Shown here: positions 53,627-53,819 of the stretch, piece after piece
Layout of the letters: every line of letters begins with the position of its first letter
Numbering within the stretch: the first letter of the stretch is position 1
Source of the DNA: Deltaproteobacteria bacterium
GTDB taxonomy: Bacteria > Bdellovibrionota_C > UBA2361 > SZUA-149 > JADZAE01
Direction of reading: 5' to 3'
Assembly: GCA_020852715.1 (NCBI GenBank)
Contig: JADZAE010000056.1
Coordinates: 1-53,819 of the forward strand
Length of the DNA stretch: 53,819 nt
The notes under the pieces: generated by a model
What the model was told of the DNA's origin: nothing
Seen by the model: only the letters and a program-made list of their open reading frames with translations
Databases searched by the model: none
Made by a program: the position numbers and the translations under genes

Positions 53627-53819
53627 TGACCCTCCCCCGATTTACCGGACAGTAATAATGGAGTAAGTAAAACTGTCAGGAAAAAAAGGGGAAGCAAGAA
53701 ATGCCCAGGAAATTCACTAAGAAATACAAAGATGAAGCAGTCAAGCTGGTAATTGAAGGTGGATTGACAAAACAGCAAGTTACCGAGGATCTAGGAGTCG
53801 GTTTGTCAACGATTGATAA
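53627..53819 (+). mobile_element. Left end of an IS3-family insertion sequence (cut by window edge)
   Basis: TGACCCTCCCCCGATTTACC at 53627 has the TG start and C-rich body of IS3-group terminal repeats. The orfA gene follows at 53701. The right end lies outside the window. Its first base coincides with the last base of the flank duplication of MITE B. Confidence 0.6.
53701..53819 (+). CDS. IS3-family transposase OrfA, N-terminal 39 residues (partial)
   Basis: ATG 53701 opens RKFTKKYKDEAVKLVIEGG, then LTKQQVTEDLGVGLSTI, the start of the helix-turn-helix of IS3/IS911-type OrfA. AGGGGA lies about 11 bases upstream. It is cut by the window end with no stop. Confidence 0.85.
   Translation, partial: MPRKFTKKYKDEAVKLVIEGGLTKQQVTEDLGVGLSTID

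Overview
The window reads as a chromosomal segment of a Gram-negative, diderm bacterium of moderate to low GC. The evidence is an outer-membrane gene set: skp/ompH, fabZ, lpxA and lpxI (lipid A pathway), lolA, a Pal-type lipoprotein, several lipobox lipoproteins and a MoxR/Bat locus. Gene content (rimO beside lolA, lpxI instead of lpxH, fused GT2-methyltransferases, B12-radical SAM proteins) resembles deltaproteobacteria-like lineages such as Bdellovibrionota, Desulfobacterota or related candidate phyla. I cannot place it more precisely without a search.

Region 1 (1-4.8 kb): the end of a fibre-like protein with HxH repeats every 11-12 residues; a lipoprotein with seven calcium-loop/propeller repeats; and an inverted, dead paralogue of that lipoprotein whose 3' end is cut by an ISL3 transposase remnant.

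Region 2 (4.8-26.3 kb): a surface-glycosylation island. Seven multi-membrane GT-C (PMT/ArnT/TMTC-like) proteins each keep an acidic residue or pair in the first external loop. They sit with two dolichyl-phosphate-mannose-synthase-like GT2 enzymes, a methyltransferase with a zinc ribbon, a B12-binding radical SAM enzyme and an FAD oxidoreductase. Six of these genes form one tight minus-strand operon (19635 to 11843). The likely job is to load sugars on a polyprenyl carrier and transfer them to surface proteins or glycans.

A REP-like palindromic repeat with core CTCAGAGAGCGTGTT is scattered through this island. A REP-associated tyrosine transposase (RAYT, 10734-11675) sits between inverted copies. 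In three glycosyltransferase genes the repeat begins at the gene's own UAG stop codon.

Region 3 (26.6-36.2 kb): a 1424-residue secreted multidomain protein, an M48 metalloprotease lipoprotein with a C-terminal SH3-like domain, an unknown 201-residue protein, then lolA-rimO (minus strand) and pal (plus strand).

Region 4 (36.2-44.4 kb): a moxR-DUF58-bat operon of seven plus-strand genes with 0-8 bp gaps or overlaps, followed by a small zinc-ribbon gene.

Region 5 (45-53.8 kb): a nitrate/taurine-type ABC ATPase and a fused double permease, a response regulator/cNMP/Crp-type regulator, and the skp-fabZ-lpxA-lpxI operon. Two short non-autonomous elements have 19-bp ends nearly identical to the Tn5/IS50 outside end. 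The window closes in the start of an IS3-family element.

No rRNA, tRNA or CRISPR array was seen. Best candidates for something new: the RAYT-REP system that ends glycosyltransferase genes, the Tn5-end MITEs, a two-hairpin structured repeat (26308 and 46845), and the HxH fibre.
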